From: Pseudomonadota bacterium
GTDB taxonomy: Bacteria; Pseudomonadota; Gammaproteobacteria; Burkholderiales; SG8-39
Length of the DNA: 6,065 nucleotides
Direction of reading: 5' to 3'
Assembly (NCBI GenBank): GCA_021848555.1
Contig: JAJZUN010000190.1
Location: 1-6,065 of the forward strand
Shown here: piece by piece, positions 5,789-6,065 of the stretch
Position numbering within the stretch: position 1 is the first letter of the stretch
Layout: each line of letters starts with the position of its first letter
Program-made: the position numbers and the translations under genes
The notes under the pieces: model-generated
Database searches by the model: none
What the model was told of the DNA's origin: nothing
Seen by the model: only the letters and a program-made list of their open reading frames with translations

Positions 5789-5944
5789 CTCTTTCAGAAC
5801 GGCGCGCGCCGTCGCCGGAGAGCGATGCGATGAAATGATATTCCCCGTTTGCAGCTTTCAAGCCGGCGATGTACACCGGTCCGGAACGGCCGTCGTAATT
5901 GGAATTGCCGCCGAGCCGCTGCCGCGCACTTCCCGGCCGCGGAG

Positions 5945-5961
5945 CCCGGTGCGGCACCGGG
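5945..5961. repeat. 17-base palindrome upstream of recQ
   Basis: CCCGGTGC (5945-5952) and GCACCGGG (5954-5961) are perfect reverse complements around a single G. It lies in the gene-free region upstream of recQ, right next to a TAGAAT (minus strand, 5970-5965) that could be a -10 hexamer without a recognisable -35. It could be an operator or an RNA hairpin; no T-run accompanies it on either strand. Confidence 0.45.
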
Positions 5962-6057
5962 GCGATTCTATCGAACTATTGCCTGCTGCGATCGATTCGA
6001 ACGCGGCTTATTCTGCTTGTTCACCCGCGGGGAAGAGACACCGCAGCAGAGACCAGA

Positions 6058-6065
6058 AGATCGGA
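6058..6065. other. Possible sequencing adapter remnant at the window end
   Basis: The last eight bases, AGATCGGA, are identical to the first eight bases of the widely used Illumina TruSeq adapter. A match of this length exactly at the edge is improbable by chance if this is also a contig end, but an ordinary genomic match cannot be excluded. Confidence 0.45.

Noticed and set aside
3899..5833. A 644-codon open frame on the plus strand opposite recQ
   Set aside because: It lies antisense to a clearly homologous RecQ helicase, has the Arg/Ala/Gly/His-rich composition typical of GC-rich shadow frames and shows no recognisable domain.
4659..5957. A 432-codon minus-strand frame starting with GTG upstream of recQ
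   Set aside because: Most of it overlaps recQ in another frame and is Arg/Ala-rich. The part before recQ (about 5820-5957) looks less biased but matches no family I recognise and has no Shine-Dalgarno. It is relevant only if a frameshift near the recQ start is proven.
1..6065. CRISPR arrays, tRNA or rRNA genes, transposases, attachment sites
   Set aside because: No regularly spaced repeats, cloverleaf or rRNA-like segments, transposase motifs or terminal inverted repeats were seen on either strand.

Overview
This 6,065-base window is GC-rich and looks like a proteobacterial chromosome, most likely a betaproteobacterium. That placement is inferred from GC content, gene types and protein style; no marker gene fixes it. 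Every well-supported gene lies on the minus strand, so transcription runs from right to left. The long open frames on the plus strand are shadows produced by the high GC content.

Right part (about 4001-5836): recQ, a full-length RecQ-type DNA helicase with helicase, zinc-binding, winged-helix and HRDC regions. Its amino-terminal start is unclear, because the homologous reading frame continues upstream of the first GTG without any ATG, GTG or TTG. The 230 bases beyond it (5837-6065) hold no convincing gene, one good palindrome, and at the very end eight bases identical to the start of the common Illumina adapter.

Left and middle part (127-3884): an apparent five-gene operon, in transcription order SHP-type oxygen-binding cytochrome c (3884-3462), diheme cytochrome c DHC (3452-2961), membrane cytochrome b561 (2948-2274), OmpR-family response regulator (2225-1554) and QseC-like sensor histidine kinase (1482-127). 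The three cytochromes probably form a chain from the quinol pool through cytochrome b and DHC to SHP. SHP is an unusual c-type heme protein with an asparagine heme ligand that binds O2 and NO. The two-component pair is probably the dedicated regulator of the cluster, but its signal is unknown.

The cytochrome genes are tightly packed (gaps of 9 and 12 bases). The two regulatory genes are each preceded by a longer gap (48 and 71 bases) carrying a near-identical 22-base palindrome. The second gap also has a tandem third half-site with an 11-base period and a separate 11-bp hairpin. The SHP leader has its own hairpin that covers the ribosome binding site. These repeated structures are the least explained part of the window. 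Bases 1-126 hold no gene that can be supported, only a weak candidate terminator and small inverted repeats.
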